Shown here piece by piece: positions 1 to 11,206 of a stretch of 64,000 nucleotides of DNA. The position numbers and the translations under genes were made by a program. Each line of letters begins with the position of its first letter. The first letter of the stretch is position 1. This stretch comes from Polytrichum commune. Its lineage: Eukaryota; Streptophyta; Polytrichopsida; Polytrichales; Polytrichaceae. The stretch lies in assembly GCA_950295325.1 (NCBI GenBank), contig OX485808.1, forward strand, positions 22,774,527-22,838,526, read 5' to 3'. The notes under the pieces are model-generated. The model ran no database searches and was not told the origin of the DNA. It saw nothing but the letters and a program-made list of their open reading frames with translations.

Positions 1-1591
1 GCCCGAATGTGACCAAGTCCCAGGACAATGGCGTTGAAAGGCACTGCATGATCAATCAGTGGAAAGCAAATGAATTTCCAACAAAGAACATGCTAATCGC
101 TTAATTCAAAACCCTCCGCCAAATGGAACCAAAGCTGAGATTATATGACATCCTGGTCCAGAAAGAGAAGCCACGACATGCACTAGCACAGCGACCAGAT
201 GCTAAAACCTTCTACATAGTCATCCATATCATGCCATTCATGTTGTCAACATACTATGCCTCCCCAATGCCTCCATTAAGTCACCACATATGTAAGTATA
301 AGGGTTGACTGCCATAAAGCTGATTGTCTTCTTCACATTTCAATCTCGTATTTACAGGTGCAAACAGCTACATGTGTCTCTCAGGGTTACAATCTCAGTG
401 CTTTCTATCATGGGCAATCAATCAATGCGACTAACAAATGACCCAATAAAGAAAAATTTAAATACCTCTTATGTTATGGAACACATAGGCCATAAATTGC
501 TGCTTTGAACGATGAGCTCGTTGAACCTTCTCGTCAGCCTCCTCTGCGCGACTCCGCTTGTCTTCATAATCTTCACAATGAGTACAGCTCATTGTCTCAT
601 GAGCTCGTCGCCACATACGGCCGTCAGTCGCCCAGGCTCCAGCCACCACTGCAAGCCCCGCCGCGAAGAGGCCAAGCAATGGCCAAGCCTTGACAAAACA
701 TCTACATTGGGAGTCACAACCAGGGTCGTCTTCCCGGATAACTCTGAAGCCATTTCGATACATACTCGCGACGTCCACAACATGGCGGTTACTCGTCGCT
801 TCAGCAGATGTCAAGAATCGTATACAAAGGTACAGAGTAAACAAGGCGGCCAAGATAGTAAACAACGTAGTACCGGCTTGAAAGAACAAAGTGGATTTGG
901 AGTGTCTCTCAACTTCCATGTCAAAATCATATATACAAAATTCTGAGGCGGAGCTAGAAGGAGAGGAGGAGGATGCTGTTGTTGATTGTGATGATGACTT
1001 AATAACTTTCGAACTGTATGATACATTCCTAGAAGAAGAGGTTGTTATGTCGGAGTCATTGGGACGAGTTTGTTGAGATTCCGTCGAGCGCCCAACAAAT
1101 CCCACTGGCAGACTTAGCGTGCGTCTGTCTTGCAACGTATAATTTTTCAGCACAAAGCTGTCCAGCTGCCCCTTTTTCGAAGAAGGCGTAGGCAAAGTGT
1201 AAGATTCATGAGACACCTCATGTGACACTTGCCTTACAAGCTTCCCCTCTGGTTTGCCATCACTGCCACAACCATCCTTCTTCCTGTTCCCATCTGCACT
1301 ATGATTACAGCCCAACTGCATTATTTCTTCTCTTACTTCACTCACTGTCCGTACCAGACTACTTCTATTTGTGTTTACATCGTGTTCGAACACGGCGCTG
1401 TTATGCCGCACCAGTGAAGAGTAACTCTCACCACCATCCCTCATCTTCACGGTGGCATCTTCTGGCGAAGAGTCGTGTGCCCTATTAGTAGTCCTAAATG
1501 AAGCTTCCATGTACTGAGAATGTTGATGCAATGATGATGATCTCTGCGGTGGCCTAGTAGCAGTCTCAGTTGAAAACTGCTTGACTCTCAT
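1..1591 (-). CDS. Sensor histidine kinase, exon 1 and start of exon 2 (partial)
   Basis: Membrane-bound sensor histidine kinase; the catalytic part lies beyond the left edge. Exon 1 reads from an ATG at 1591 to 466. It has a long Ser/Thr-rich N-terminus, two hydrophobic segments (about residues 234-260 and 301-322 from this ATG) separated by a short Cys-containing loop, a charged coiled linker, and the H-box ending FMAYVFHNIR. A GT donor at 465-464 and an AG acceptor at 45-44 remove a 422 bp intron. Exon 2 (43-1) continues in frame as VPFNAIVLGLGHIR, completing the H-x-IR-x-P-x-NAI phosphoacceptor motif. That the splice restores the motif exactly is the main evidence. The frame stays open upstream through a poly-Arg run encoded by an AGG repeat to a stop near 1849, but that part has no ATG (the frame around 1729 begins GTG), so it is probably 5' UTR. 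The input domain is unrecognised. A response-regulator receiver domain may follow, as in hybrid kinases, but is not visible. Confidence 0.8.
44..465 (-). other. Intron 1 of the histidine kinase gene
   Basis: GT...AG intron of 422 bases on the minus strand, a phase-1 interruption of the codon after the H-box HNIR. The donor is AAGAG|GTATTT. The acceptor is ATGCAG, preceded by a moderately T-rich stretch. Small open frames inside it have no recognisable content. Confidence 0.75.
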
Positions 1592-1675
1592 ACTGGCGGT
1601 AGAAGAGCATAGGCAACCATTAACAACCTCCACAGACACCCCCGCACAGCAAATACTACAACTCCCTAGTCTATT

Positions 1676-2155
1676 TCGTCTTCTCCTCCTCCTCCTCCTC
1701 CTCCTCCTCCTCCTCTTCCTTTCTCTCACTGCAGAGCTGCTCTTCCAACTTATGATGCCTGTAACCCCCAGCCTTCCTGCTTTGATCCAATACTCTTCAA
1801 CGTCCTTACAATAATGCCTGCCGCTTCTTGACGTATCACCAAAAGCTTAAACTATATCCGCTTCTTCAACTAATTCTTAAGCAAGTAGCTTGCCCTCGAC
1901 AACAACTCCCTGGTCTTCTCCTCCTCCTCCTCCTCCTCCTCCACCTCTTCCTTTCTCTCACCGCAGAGCTCTTCCAACTTATGATGATGCCTTTAACCTC
2001 CAGCCTTCCTGCCTTTCCTTCCTCGCCAACCAACACTTAAGCTCGATCCAATACTCTTCTTCTTCAATGGCCTTAGGAATAATGCCTACCGCTTGCGCCT
2101 AAAGCATGTCCGCTTCTTCCACTACATACTTCTTAAAGCAAGTAGTCAACCCTTG
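1676..2155. repeat. Imperfect tandem duplication, unit ~235-260 bp, with (TCC)n tracts
   Basis: The block beginning with a (TCC)n tract at about 1680 is repeated from about 1914. Shared landmarks are the TCC tract, CTTCCTTTCTCTCAC, CTTCCAACTTATGATG, CCAGCCTTCCTGC, GATCCAATACTCTTC, AATAATGCCT and AAGCAAGTAG. The offset grows from 234 to about 260 because of small insertions in the second copy. It lies immediately upstream of, or in the 5' leader of, the minus-strand kinase gene, so it may duplicate leader or promoter sequence. Confidence 0.75.
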
Positions 2156-3060
2156 ACCTCTTTCCGCCGAGCACCTTCTTATAACCAAGGGCCAAAAGCT
2201 GCAAACGTCCTCACAAGAACTAATCCCAATTTCACCGGAACAAACCTCCCCCCCACCCACCCCCCGACTTTCTTAACCCTAAGAACCACGCCTGCCTGCC
2301 GCGCAAAGCTCCAATTCGCCACACGCATCCTCCAAGCCGCGTCGGCCTAGTCCGGGAAAGTTCAAACCCTCGACGCCCGATGCTCAACCCTTTGTTTTCA
2401 AGAACAATGGCGCCTCTTTTACCCTGTGCTATAAGCCGGGCACTCGTTTCTCGCCGACTCTTACTGGAGGCAAGATCTGCGTTCTTGTTCCGCTGATGAG
2501 TAGCCCCCCCCTCGCAACGACGACGCCAGCCTGCCAAGCCATCCTTATAGTCGAGAAAAGAAACCTGCAATAAGGTGGCCCAAGCTGGCTATGGCGGAAC
2601 CTTCACGGTCGGCATGGCCATGCCTCCCATGAGCCAGGCCCCCAGGCTCCTCCGAGCTGACGCCCCCCGAGCTTCCTTCCCCACGCTGCGCTCGCCACGT
2701 GTCCCTCCTCTTTCCGCCATCTACACCACCTCCACATCCCCCCATCTACCCACCGCGCACACCTTCCCTCCGCCACGCCTGTACCCTTCGCGTACATTTC
2801 CCTCTTCTCACCGCACCGGCGATTTCGAACTCGCTCTTCTGTCACCCGTTCCAGCCTCATCTACCTCCGCCAACAATGTACCCACCGTGTACATTTCTCG
2901 TCCGCCTACCGCATCTACGATGTCGATGCTGGGGGGGCGGCTAAGTTTGCCCCCTTCCCCGTCACCTAGCCGCTGCGTGGAAATGGATGGATGGATGGAT
3001 GGATGTGGTGGTGGGGGAGGTGGATGAAAGTCGTTGGGTAGTGGGGGTTAGCGTTATTTC
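2156..3060. other. GC-rich stretch upstream of the histidine kinase gene
   Basis: Clearly more GC-rich than the rest of the window, with C-runs, proline- and arginine-coding low-complexity frames on both strands, and an (ATGG)n microsatellite at about 2984-3004. Position and composition would suit a promoter or CpG-rich region of the divergent minus-strand gene, or an exon of a plus-strand gene. No domain, splice pattern or TATA element supports a gene, so none is called. Confidence 0.4.
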
Positions 3061-4436
3061 TACATTGGTCGAACCGGTCGTGGCATGCTCCAAAGCTTAG
3101 GGACTTTGGTTTGGGTCGAAAGGGCGAAAGGCTAAGCTATATTCCAACACAACCCCCCACTCAACCATATTTTCCCACTTTTTGGAGAACGGGTCCATGG
3201 GGTGGTTAAGCGCTAAAGAAAAAGACTAAGACAATGTTATCAAATACACGAGAATGAGATTGCATCTTGGTCTCTTGGTGTTTTTATGGGGTTCGTGTGA
3301 AGTGTTGGTACATCTTTTCATTTTGGACGGAGCACGGTCCCCGTACATATACGGAAAAAGACATTGCTTGTTGGGTTCAATGAAGGGGCGGCTCCTATGT
3401 CATCGGTGCATGCAAATGGTGTTCCCTTGCTCATTCTTTGTGGGTGTTTCGTTTTCTCTCTCTACCTATCTTTAGAGAGAGAGAGAACTTTGCAACATAT
3501 GGATGTTTGTGTTAGCTCAATCCCATTGGGCCAGTCGTTGAGTTTGTCTAAATTTCATGAGAGATGTGTGAAGTCTTAGTGTTTATCTTAACATCATCAT
3601 ACTCAAACATGATGAAATACAATTGACTTTGGTTACTCGATGTTTCTTTATATATGTGTGTGTGTTCAATTGACAAATAATGACAACTTTGTCGAAATAT
3701 CACAAGTCGTACCAACATGTGCATTTCTATTAGTGAATCAGCCCACTGGACTCGACTCGAGTCGAGCATGCTGTAACAATGGAGTAGGTCTTGGTCTTGT
3801 CTACTTGAATATGAGTTACTCCATAGTCTCAAGTCCAGCTTTCAAAAGGTCTTGTTCAAACCCAAAATGGACCTTGTTTTCGGACTCAAATTTGGTTTTT
3901 CAAACTAGGATGAATAATATATTCCTTGAGTAGTTGCAACCACCAACGTCTGCCAAGAAACATCAACAACACTTCATGTTTTCACACCTCATACATGGAC
4001 CCTGATGTAAACTCCTTGTGTCCATCATTGACGAGTAGGATCGCTCTATCCTAAAGTTTCTCTGGTCTTAGACCCTAGTGTAACCCCGCCCTTCTTTGCT
4101 CATATAATGCAGTTGAAAACAAGACACACTTTGTGTTGGAACGTCCCCTCTACTACAACTTCATAAAAGATAAGTTTATTTCCCCTATACGAAACCGTGT
4201 CACTAGACAATCAATCTCAAGTCTGTCTTCCCATCGGACCATTAAGTTGATATGAACCTTTGTCTCATGGAGGCTACTGCACTATGTTCCTTTGAGGGAA
4301 TTAAACTTTCCAACACCATCTTAATGTACATTTAGTCCCATAAGCCTCTTTTTTTCAAGTTGCCTTCATCAACTCATTGAACAGGGAGAACTAACCACTA
4401 GTTTTAGATGAACCAACCAAGAGTTTAAGAAATAAC
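3061..4436. other. No gene recognised
   Basis: AT-rich sequence with short unsupported open frames. The portion around 3990-4120, with ACTCCTTG and GACCCTAGTGT, resembles the portion around 18490-18600, so part of it is probably dispersed repeat. Confidence 0.3.
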
Positions 4437-4620
4437 CGGTTGAAGTTCAAGACTTCATGAAAACTACCGGTCGATCTAGAGGAATCCATGGAATATGCCT
4501 CAAATTAATAAAGAAAAGCCTAAATCTCACAACACGTAAACCGGTTGGACTTGTAAACATTTGGATCTCGACCGGTTTAGGCCCGAAAATCTCCCCGGAC
4601 ACTGCCAACTGGGGAGGGGC
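4437..4620 (+). repeat. Dispersed repeat family E, copy 1
   Basis: Contains GGTTGAAGTTCAAGACTT, GGTTGGACTTGTAAACA and CCCCGGACA in order. The same string of landmarks recurs at 59605-59757, and the middle part recurs at about 6360-6425. No coding content or clear terminal structure was found; class unknown. Confidence 0.6.
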
Positions 4621-6354
4621 AGCTTCAGAATGGATGAATGTCATCCAATCTAATATGGGCCTTTTCCTTGGCAGCGCACTTTTCAGAACGGAACCTGAGC
4701 GGAGTTTCAGGATGAATTCATCCTCGTCAGCAGTGTGAAGCGGACTTAGCTTAGAATGAAGGGAATTCCTAGATTCGTAGATTCTGGGGATGGGGGGGCC
4801 CTAAGGACCCCCAGCCACAAGCTCACTCGTTGTGTGGGCCTCTCGAATTCCAATGCGTAACTCATCAAAGAGCCTCAACACATCGAATTAAATAAACCAA
4901 CGTATTCTAAGTAAGTAGATGCACCTTTTGTTTTTAATGACACGGTCAACATGAATTCTTCACACTCAAAGCGGGGGTCCCTTTGGTGCCGAACCCGGGC
5001 TCGGTCTAATACAAGGTTACGTTAATAACCATGCCTACCCCCTCTTCCACACACACAGCAGGGTCAGTCGTTGCTCCTTGGCAGTAAGAAGAGTCCTAGT
5101 TGACAGGGGGGAGTTCGTCTCTTTCTGACATTACCTACTACTGACCGGTGAGGAATGGTCGTCCAACTCACATTACGTAACCTCGCTGGATGTAATGTAA
5201 TGTATTGTACTATGATTTGGCCAGATGGCATACAGAACAATAGCTTTACCTAACAGAACACTCTCCTGCTGGTGTGGACCAATCGACAGTCCCTGGTGTG
5301 GGCTTGGTATAAGTTAAGCTCCCATCACTAACTTCCTGGTCCTCGCACGCATGTCAACGCTTTGAGGAGTCGTTTAGGGAACGGAGCTCCATTGATTGTT
5401 TAAAAAAAATCGTCGTCGTTGTTGTTGTTATGTAGTGTGTACCACCGCCCTTCCTCCCCCGTTTATGATCATTTTGGAGCTAGAATCCATAGGTTCCGAA
5501 CATTTTAGAACCGATCTCCGATGACATGGGCCCACATATCTTAGGGTTGTCCTTCAAAAGCTCATTAAAAGTGGGGTTTCCAATGGGCCATGGATGGCCC
5601 TCCGTCGGCGAGTACTTGGGCACGGCTCCACAAGAACTTTTGGGCCCGAGCCAAAAGCTCGACCCCTCAAACTCCGGGCTTGTTATGCTCTTCGATCTCT
5701 TTGTTTCCCACAAAATCGTGTCGGGCAAGGGAAGTTTTTAGAACGCTACTTTAACTAATCCAACGGAACCATGCATCATGGAGGTTTGTAGGGGAGGAGC
5801 AAGTACACTACATGTTGTATTCGGTGTCGAAATAGTGTTTTATGTCGTCGTGGTAGTTTTTTTATTTGTTTCTAATTGTATTTCTAGATGTCGAGGTTCA
5901 CGTAACATCATTCAAATCCGTTGTTCAGACTAAATGGGGAGGGGGGGACATTGGGGAATATTTTGTGGAATAATGTCAGTCCCACGGAACATCGTTCATG
6001 GATCTGAAGTGTGTTACGGAGAAACGACCCCATCACATTCAAAATTTTAGACGAATCGCCAAACATCGTAGAGGGGGGAATACGTACACGTTGGTATGTG
6101 CGATTGGGTTGCCTTCACGAATAGGTTGCATCCTTTCACCCATGCAAATCACCTCGGGTCAATTTTTGGTCACAAAAAAAAATTATAACTTTGTTCGTCG
6201 ATCCGTGTGGCAACCGTGATTATGAATAATATGATAGAAAGAAAAAAAATCATTGTGTTACCGTGGTAACAAATGTCCAAAATAGTGTGGGATGTTGATA
6301 ACTCGTCGCGTGGCAACCTAATTGCACGTATCAATGTAATTCACACCTTGAATC
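4621..6354. other. No gene recognised; possible retroposon tail near 5400-5447
   Basis: Mixed sequence. A run of A followed by (TCG)n and (TTG)n at about 5401-5430 looks like the 3' end of a plus-strand retroposon; the transcribed body would be about 5010-5400, but no coding or Pol III promoter motif was recognised. The block 5480-5740 is open on both strands (82 and 71 codons) without a recognisable domain. Confidence 0.3.
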
Positions 6355-6425
6355 AGTAAAAGAGAACCGAAAGATATCAACATGTAAACAATCGGACTTG
6401 GAAACACTTGGATCTCAACCAGTTG
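6355..6425 (+). repeat. Dispersed repeat family E, fragment
   Basis: AACCGAAAGATATCAACATG, then GGACTTGGAAACACTTGGA, matches the middle part of the 59605-59757 copy and, more weakly, 4437-4620. It is followed by a (GA)n microsatellite at about 6431-6452. Confidence 0.5.
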
Positions 6426-6454
6426 TGGCCGAGAGAGAGAGAGAGAGAGAGTGA

Positions 6455-6900
6455 GAGAGAACAAGCGTGCCTCTCATCCATCCAACATAAAACCCTAACC
6501 GGCCCCTGTATGTTTTGGGGATTCATCTCAATCGACTTGGATTAGATTGATTCAAGGTCTTTGAAGCACGACATGACTCAGTAGATGAGATGTGTTCACT
6601 CACATTCCGTTTGGTACGGTTGTGCTCGCTTGTATTCAATTTGAAACTGCGTCGTCGTGGGGTCTTGTTGGAGAATTACAACTAACCCCCTAGAAAAATA
6701 GTTTTTGCATGTTGAGTAAATGCTATGAACCAATCCCAATGTCAAAATAATATAGTAAAAACTAACCTCTAGGTTGCATACTATTTCAAGGCTTTTAACC
6801 ATAAAAGTGTTGGATGAATGAGAAGTACGCTTGTATATGATAGTTCCCAACCCTCTCCCTAGACACTAGTACCTCTCATCCATCCAACAAAAAAACGCTC
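6455..6900. repeat. Solo ends of the GGATGGATGAG inverted-repeat family (G)
   Basis: Three terminal segments occur here: CTCTCATCCATCCAACATAA near 6468, AGTGTTGGATGAATGAGAAG near 6807, and CTCTCATCCATCCAAC near 6873. They match the ends of the complete copies at 7357, 10961 and 28996. The stretch before the second end carries the family subterminal block GGTTGCATACTATTTCAAGG. The arrangement suggests one or two broken copies. Confidence 0.55.
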
Positions 6901-7356
6901 CTCGTAAGATTTGTGGTGGTATTTTACATTACATTTGGAGTTTTCCATTGTAGAGATATTGAAGGCGATTCGATCTTATATACACTTATGTAGTAGACTT
7001 GGAACAGCAAAAGGTAGGACAAGATGTGTATTATATCCACATTATTCTAGATTGAATCATATCGAACTTGGAGTTCGGAAATGTGGAGTGGCGATGAAAT
7101 TATATATGATCGCGGCGTTCCCAACCCAAGTCCCTTTTTCCCCTTTTGTGCAGCATGCATGTTATCTTATAACACACAATCGCATCCACTGCAAAGTGAA
7201 ACCGGAGCCTTGTTGCCGGGGGCAATGGATGGATGAATGAATGGATGGATGAATGTAGGCCAACTTTACATCCAATGCACATTTGACTAAGAAGCTCCAT
7301 AGATGTCATTATATAAAGGGGATGGAGAGTCGGAATGGGTTGGGATTCATGGAGTG

Positions 7357-7584
7357 AGGGGAGTCCTCGTATACGAGCATACCTCACCTTTTCATCCAAC
7401 GTAAAAAAGCCCCCCAATAGTACCGGAGTTTACTTTCCCGTTGATTTCACACGGGAATTAACTTTAAAGATCCCGAATTAGTTTACTCAAGGTCATTTGG
7501 GATGAATTGGTCAAAAACCTGAAGAGGGTGAAGTTTTATGTCGGATGGATGAGAAGGTGGGTTCGTATATAACTAACTCCCTCG
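7357..7584. mobile_element. MITE-like element, family G
   Basis: Short non-coding element of about 230 bp with long imperfect terminal inverted repeats. The left end has CGTATACGAGCATACC and TTTTCATCCAACGTAAAA; the right end has TTTTATGTCGGATGGATGAG and TTCGTATATAACTAACTCCC. The interior holds AGGTCATTTGGGATGAATTGG, similar to the interior of the copy at 10961-11206, which shows common origin. No transposase is encoded, and a target-site duplication was not resolved. Confidence 0.65.
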
Positions 7585-7814
7585 TTTTAGGGGTTCATGG
7601 CGTTTATGTAAATTCATCTATTGTGTATGAAGGGTCTCTAGTGGATAGACAAAGAAAAACAAAAACAAATTCTTGTGATGTTAGGGGTTGTTTCATTCCA
7701 AATAGACCTCTGAAGACTAGTTTATGGATTTTGATGTTATTCCAGGAGTCAAATCGTCGAAATGGCTAGAAAGAATTTTATTGCATACAAGTGAACCTTC
7801 TCAAAGGTATCATG

Positions 7815-8237
7815 TCCTCTAACTGCCAATATGATACTACTTGTCACCGTAAGCAATTTCTTTAAGTGCAAAACCATTCTCATTATGACATCTAGCGTAG
7901 CACATTGAGAGACTTGAGACGATTCCCTTTTGTTTTAGTATGCAAGGAGAAGATATCATTGAGCACACTAATGGCAAATGCCATGTGTTTACATTTGCGT
8001 AAGCAAGAGGAAGATGTTCTTGAGCATGCTATTGCCAAATATTGACCATTTTCTAACATAGGCATACACCTCATATTACTATTAAACATACTCATGCCAG
8101 GATACTAGTAAACGCACTTGAATGCCAAGTGCCACAAAGTGACACTAATGATGAAGTGTAACCTGGGATACGCCTCAAATCAGGGTAAGTAACACTATTA
8201 TGCACGTGACACTGAATACCATAAACGGTGTAGTTCA
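7815..8237 (+). repeat. Dispersed repeat family A, copy 1 (left end missing)
   Basis: About 420 bp, collinear with 25985-26476 and, inverted, with 13690-14082. Shared blocks include GTAAGCAA, GTAGCACATTG, CTTGAATGCCAAGTG, ACATACTCATGCCA, CCTCAAA-TCAGGGTAAGT and the terminal GACACTGAATACCATAAACG. Open frames on the minus strand here are shadows of the repeat. Confidence 0.7.
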
Positions 8238-8290
8238 TGATTTCTATGTTGGATGAATGAGAGGTATGCTTGTGTACCATAATTCCCTCT
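8238..8290 (+). repeat. Solo right end of family G
   Basis: TATGTTGGATGAATGAGAGG followed by a degenerate GTATGCTTGTGTACCATAAT matches the right terminal repeat of the family G elements. It directly abuts the end of the family A copy. Confidence 0.5.
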
Positions 8291-8667
8291 TTGTGGAGTT
8301 GGAGGGGTAAAGTTTTATGACACCTACCATAGGGAAAGGTGAAAACATAGATTAACATTACAAGGTTTGCATATTTTCATTTTTGGGTAAAATGACCCCT
8401 AATTCGGGTTTGGAGAGACCCCTGTCTATTCTACTAGCATCCATTTGAAACGAAACATAAATGCAACATGTTTTTTGCCTCTCATGGTAGTTCTCATGAA
8501 CCAAAATATGGACTAGAGCTCCATGGTCTACAAATCAACCCATCCATTCCAAAGGTGGGAAAATGCAAATAGTCATTATATAGTAAGGAGGATATGTGTA
8601 TTTAGTCAATTTGACTTTAAAACGGCATCGAAAGACCTCCAAATTAGCATGGTGGGGGTTGGAAAGA

Positions 8668-8876
8668 TGAAATGATGGCATACAAACATACCACTCATCC
8701 ATTCAACACAAAAGGGATCCCCACAATAGGTTTGTGATCAATGAATCTCTTGTGGCAAATTGACTTGAAATAGAACCTCATGATGCATATTTTTTCAAGG
8801 TTTTTATGTTGGATGTTTTTATGTTGGATGAATGAGAGGTATGTTGATATGTGATACTTCCTTCTTGACAATGGGG
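8668..8876. mobile_element. MITE-like element, family G
   Basis: Left end CATACAAACATACCACTCAT with CCATTCAACACAAAAG; right end TTTTTATGTTGGATG (with a short internal direct duplication of that 15-mer) and AATGAGAGGTATGTTGATAT. About 210 bp, non-coding. The subterminal ATGATGCATATTTTTTCAAG matches other members. Confidence 0.6.
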
Positions 8877-10146
8877 TCCAAGTGGAGTGCATCAACCCTC
8901 GATACACAAGGGGTTTGTTTTGACTAAAGCCCACAAATGTACGAGGTTTACTTAGACATCACAAAGCCCAAAACCAAGGTGACATGTTTTAGTTTATTGT
9001 GGTAGAATCGCGTGGTAAAAAACCTTGGAGGCTATTGCGGAGGCTCCCGATGCGGCTCCAAAGAACATGTATTTTGGTCAAGCTTGGTGTGTAATTAGGG
9101 CCTCGATTGTTTGTAGGAGCAATAGAGTTATTTGTAAAAGTAAAGGAGATGAAACCATGGGTTTAGTCCCAAACCTAGAGTTTATGAGAGCTAAACACAA
9201 AGTTGGCTCACGTTTTCTTAAAACTTACATTAATCATCTACAAAGAGTGGTGTCGGGCTGTTAAAAATTGTTGTTCTAACTAGGATGGGTGGGCATTATG
9301 GGCCAAGCTAGCCTCGCATAGAGGCCAAGTTGGGATTTGGGACATCGGGTCCCATGATGTATACCCTATTTTAGATACTAATTTTTTCTCAAAGCCTTAG
9401 AAGTGGAAAGAGGAAGTCCCAAAAAAATTCACCCAACCTTCAAAATAGGCTTCAATGGACGGGCAAATGAGATATTGATAGAAAATGTTGTCACAAAAGG
9501 TTAAAACTGATAGTTTTGTCCCTCTTTCAAAGACTTTACGCATAACTCTAATATGGTGGTTGCTTGGAGGTTCAAACTCGGTCCTAAGGCCCACTTTATA
9601 CTTTGGGCCAGATCAAGGGCCGGCATGAACATAGCGATCTTCAACCAATAAGATCGCTATGTTTTACCAAATCTGGCATACATGCTTAATACAAGAGTTG
9701 GGCTTGAACATTTATTCATCATACGTGGCATCCTAGGTGGCAAAATTCTCACACCCAAACCTTCGGGCCAACTTGGAAAAATCGAGACAAAGTTTATGTT
9801 GGCTTGAACTCTCAAAATGGTCCAGATTTGGGCTCATCTGCGAATAATGAACGTCTCTACCGTCGATCCATGGAAGGTTAATTCTCTTCACTAATACTAC
9901 CCCTCAAAATCATTGAGACTTGAAATTGGGCCTCATCACTTTACGTGTGACAAGGTTGAGCCCAAACAAAGTTGATAAAGTTAGGCCATATCGAGGGCTT
10001 AATGCTTGAGAAGCGGACTACGTAGTGCTCAGGACGGCCCCAAGTTGTGCATAAAGTCACCCTAAGATGAGGATTTTTACTTGAGTCCACTGATTTCCCT
10101 TTGTTTGTACCTTCTCCACTTACTAATTGAATTCATTCATAGCATG
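8877..10146. other. No gene recognised
   Basis: Moderate-GC unique-looking sequence with several short open frames and no recognised domain. An inverted pair GATCTTCAACC / AAGATCGCTATG around 9637-9662 is the only local structure seen. Confidence 0.3.
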
Positions 10147-10392
10147 CCCACACTTACTAGTGTGGGCAGCTAACGAACGGCTCCTATCAGTGCGGGTCAC
10201 TTTTACAGTTGGTTTGGCCAGTGAGAGTCATTGGATGTAACCAATGTTGGTAGGACTTGTTCGCTAGTGACTTGGGCGAACCAACCCATACACTCATTCT
10301 TTGTTGGATGCCTAAACCCTTGCCTCCAAGAAACCAATGTACGGGTTGATTCGCCCCAGCCTTCGTTGGTGGCCCGTACCAGTAAGTGTGGG
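10147..10392. mobile_element. Small inverted-repeat element with CCCACACTTACT ends (family I)
   Basis: The left terminus CCCACACTTACTAGTGTGGG followed by CAGCTAACGAACGG is mirrored at the right end, where the reverse complement reads CCCACACTTACTGGTACGGG followed by CCACCAACGAAGG. The inverted repeats are about 33 bp and the element about 246 bp. It encodes nothing; the 68-codon minus frame across it is incidental. Flanking duplication unclear. Confidence 0.6.
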
Positions 10393-10960
10393 TGAACTAT
10401 TAGTTTCATCCAAAAAAATAAAAAAATCCATCAAATAATAGTAAAGAATAAAAAACAACAACAAAGCAAAAAAACATTCAATTTCTTTAGTCTTTTTTTC
10501 TTTGTTCTCTGCTATTGGTGGCGTTGACTAGAGAAAGCAAAAGAGGACTCACTATTTGCACTTTTTGTACTCCCAACAAAGAGGTGGTTGTGCAATCACC
10601 CGAGGTCTATTTGTCGGAACCATTTTTTGGGTTCATTCCGAGTCGCAGTTTTGGTCACTTTTTCCAAACACTTTTTTATATGACTCGACAATGTAGTGGA
10701 ATGCAATACCTACGTGGGAATTAGGGTTTATTCTCTTGTGAAGAAAAGAAAAGAAAAATTGTTCCCTTGATTCGACCTTTGATTTTTCTTTTTGTCATAT
10801 TCTTCATTTCATGTGGAGAGTACGTTGATCATTAATTTGATTGCAAAAATCCCTCAACCACATCAAGTAGAACCTGCTTTCAAATGAGAAACTCTCAAGT
10901 GAAGAAAAAAAATACTACTTGTTGGGTTCGGCTTTTTGTAAAGGGAGACGTGTCTTATGG

Positions 10961-11206
10961 AGAGAGGGACTTATAATCATATTCGAGCATACCCCTCATT
11001 CATCCGACATAAAAGTCCCAAAACAACATAGAGTTCGAATGTTTCTTTTCTTGAGTTGATTTGACACTGGAAGTAGTTTTGAAGACCATAAATTAGTATG
11101 TTGGAGGTCATTTGAGATGATTCGCCAACAAACTTGTAAGAGGTCAAGTGTCTTTTATGTTGGATGGATGAGTGGTACGCTCATATGTGATAACTCCCTC
11201 TCTCTC
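10961..11206. mobile_element. MITE-like element, family G (best-preserved copy)
   Basis: Terminal inverted repeats of about 50 bp: GAGAGAGGGACTTATAATCA through CTCATTCATCCGACATAAAA on the left; on the right, the reverse complement begins GAGAGAGGGAGTTATCACAT and includes CTCATCCATCCAACATAAAA. Length about 246 bp, non-coding. The interior block GGTCATTTGAGATGATTCG is shared with 7357-7584. Confidence 0.7.

Noticed and set aside
1592-1729. Poly-arginine N-terminus for the kinase beginning at 1729
   Set aside because: The codon at 1729 is GTG and no ATG lies between the upstream stop and 1591. The Arg run comes from a microsatellite, so the ATG at 1591 is preferred.
2575-3027. 150-codon plus-strand frame in the GC-rich region
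   Set aside because: Proline/serine-rich low-complexity translation ending in a GGAT/GGGG repeat; no domain, and both strands are open because of base composition.
3641-3933. 97-codon plus frame at 3640-3933
   Set aside because: No domain, unremarkable composition, and the opposite strand is equally open.
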